Shown here one piece after another: positions 63,320 through 64,000 of a stretch of 64,000 nt of DNA. This stretch comes from JAZKFT01 sp963845495. GTDB taxonomy: Bacteria > Bacteroidota > Bacteroidia > Chitinophagales > Chitinophagaceae. Position 1 is the stretch's first letter. Each line of letters starts with the position of its first letter. The stretch is taken from positions 12,029 through 76,028 of the forward strand of contig CAWJTH010000215.1 in the NCBI GenBank assembly GCA_963845495.1, written 5' to 3'. The notes under the pieces are model-generated. The model was not told the origin of the DNA. It did no database searches and saw nothing but the letters and a program-made list of their open reading frames with translations. The translations under genes and the position numbers were made by a program.

Positions 63320-63916
63320 CTACTTATTCCTCTTGATTGAATCATAAGCATTTACACAAATTTTAATGCCTAACAACCCATACCTTTTACCGTTCCTTAT
63401 TACATAATTAGCACGGACGCTGCCATTATCCCACCACATTTTTTCGCTTCCTTCTTCCTGCCCATTTACATAGTGGAAATCTTTAAACAACAAGCCTGCT
63501 TGGTTCCATTCTTTTAATTCACCAACAAACGCGTCTTGCATCGTCGTAAATAAAAATCTTTGTTTTCCATCCGGCCACCAAGCTTCTTGCAAACCTTCCT
63601 TTTTGCCATCTACATATCGTCTTTTTTCTGCTAATTGTTTATTGTCGTACCATTTAATTTGGAGGCCTTCTTCCAATCCGTTCAAATAAGATTTCACAAA
63701 TGAGGTATCGCCTGATGGGAATAACAAATAGCAATGGCCTGAAAATGTTGATTGCTTATAATAAAGCGTGTCCTGATGATTTGAAAAATTAATATGATTT
63801 GCATTTATATAAGATAAAGGCACATTTTTTACAGGCTTGAAAGTAAACGGTTCATCTTTTTTGGTATTACAAGCAAATAATAAAACCAATAGACTTAGTA
63901 AAAGCTTTGATTCCAT
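63320..63916 (-). CDS. YwqK/MORN-repeat-like lipoprotein
   Basis: 198 residues from ATG 63916; the frame is open earlier from a weak TTG. The lipobox is LLVLLFACNTK. The mature protein has MORN/YwqK repeats: LNGLEEGLQIKWYDNKQL, VDGKKEGLQEAWWPDGKQ, VNGQEEGSEKMWWDNGSVRA and RNGKRYGLLG. YwqK-type antitoxin annotation is common, but for a lipoprotein with no toxin nearby a structural or envelope role is more plausible. Confidence 0.78.
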   Translation of the reverse strand: MESKLLLSLLVLLFACNTKKDEPFTFKPVKNVPLSYINANHINFSNHQDTLYYKQSTFSGHCYLLFPSGDTSFVKSYLNGLEEGLQIKWYDNKQLAEKRRYVDGKKEGLQEAWWPDGKQRFLFTTMQDAFVGELKEWNQAGLLFKDFHYVNGQEEGSEKMWWDNGSVRANYVIRNGKRYGLLGIKICVNAYDSIKRNK

Positions 63917-64000
63917 CGATAAATATAAGACGGGTTTATTTAGATAGAAATAATGTTGCATGTTGGTTAAGCAATACATTATTATGTACTGTACTTGGTT

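Noticed and set aside
1..64000. tRNA, rRNA or riboswitch genes
   Set aside because: I scanned the spacers for cloverleaf-like arms, rRNA blocks and known riboswitch cores and found none I could support; a covariance search would be decisive.

Overview
The window looks like a piece of a Bacteroidota chromosome, most likely from a Chitinophagaceae-type relative. The evidence is gene content: GxxExxY, DUF5683, DUF6580, SCO and YwqK genes, a CCDC81-like HU domain, a parA-parB-DUF5683-dapB order, and a NtrY-like kinase fused to a membrane-spanning N-terminus. The DNA is AT-rich, visible Shine-Dalgarno sites are scarce, and several starts lie just downstream of TAnnTTTG boxes, the -7 element of this phylum. 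I saw no rRNA, tRNA, CRISPR array or prophage.

Layout. 1-9 kb: a partial dCTP deaminase, a phosphopantetheinyl transferase, the tRNA methylthiotransferase MtaB, a DUF1003 coiled-coil protein, a 1238-residue NtrY-like kinase, a decayed PIN toxin module and MazG. 9-19.5 kb: an NADP-dependent oxidoreductase, an LRR-protein kinase, an orphan ABC ATPase, an aspartate aminotransferase, a DUF2383 protein, a fasciclin protein, an AI-2E family transporter and a LacI regulator. 19.5-27.4 kb: a 1006-residue TPR protein, an outer-membrane barrel and an HU-like membrane protein, then plsX, rpmF and the DUF177 gene. 27.7-36.9 kb: cyanophycinase, a broken REP-associated transposase between hairpin units, a GH125 mannosidase, YraN, RNase HI, an acyl-CoA carboxylase beta subunit and surface proteins. 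37-43.8 kb: the parA-parB-DUF5683-dapB block, interrupted at two junctions, then a UPF0173 hydrolase and a PLP decarboxylase. 44-56 kb: a phosphoesterase, a large Asn/Gln-rich secreted protein, fRMsr, XerD, a response regulator with a six-PAS kinase, and a TIM-barrel isomerase. 56-64 kb: glycerol uptake and catabolism (glpF, glpK, glpD), an SCO protein and a YwqK-like lipoprotein.

Metabolic logic. GlpF, GlpK and GlpD form a complete route from external glycerol to dihydroxyacetone phosphate. PlsX draws on the same glycerophosphate economy for phospholipid synthesis. RpmF and DUF177 form the usual ribosomal-protein/lipid cluster with PlsX. ParA/ParB segregate the chromosome and DapB makes lysine and diaminopimelate.

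The most unusual content is between the genes. Spacers carry short-unit tandem arrays, often as mirrored arms of a hairpin. They also hold a 45-bp perfect inverted repeat, two copies of a roughly 320-bp miniature element with terminal inverted repeats on either side of glpD, and a second miniature element in the dapB operon. A REP-like hairpin family varies in its stems while the loop and one flanking tail stay similar. A transposase of the REP-associated (RAYT) type, now frameshifted, lies between inverted composite hairpin units. A GxxExxY gene with inverted 14-mers at its ends sits between parA and parB.
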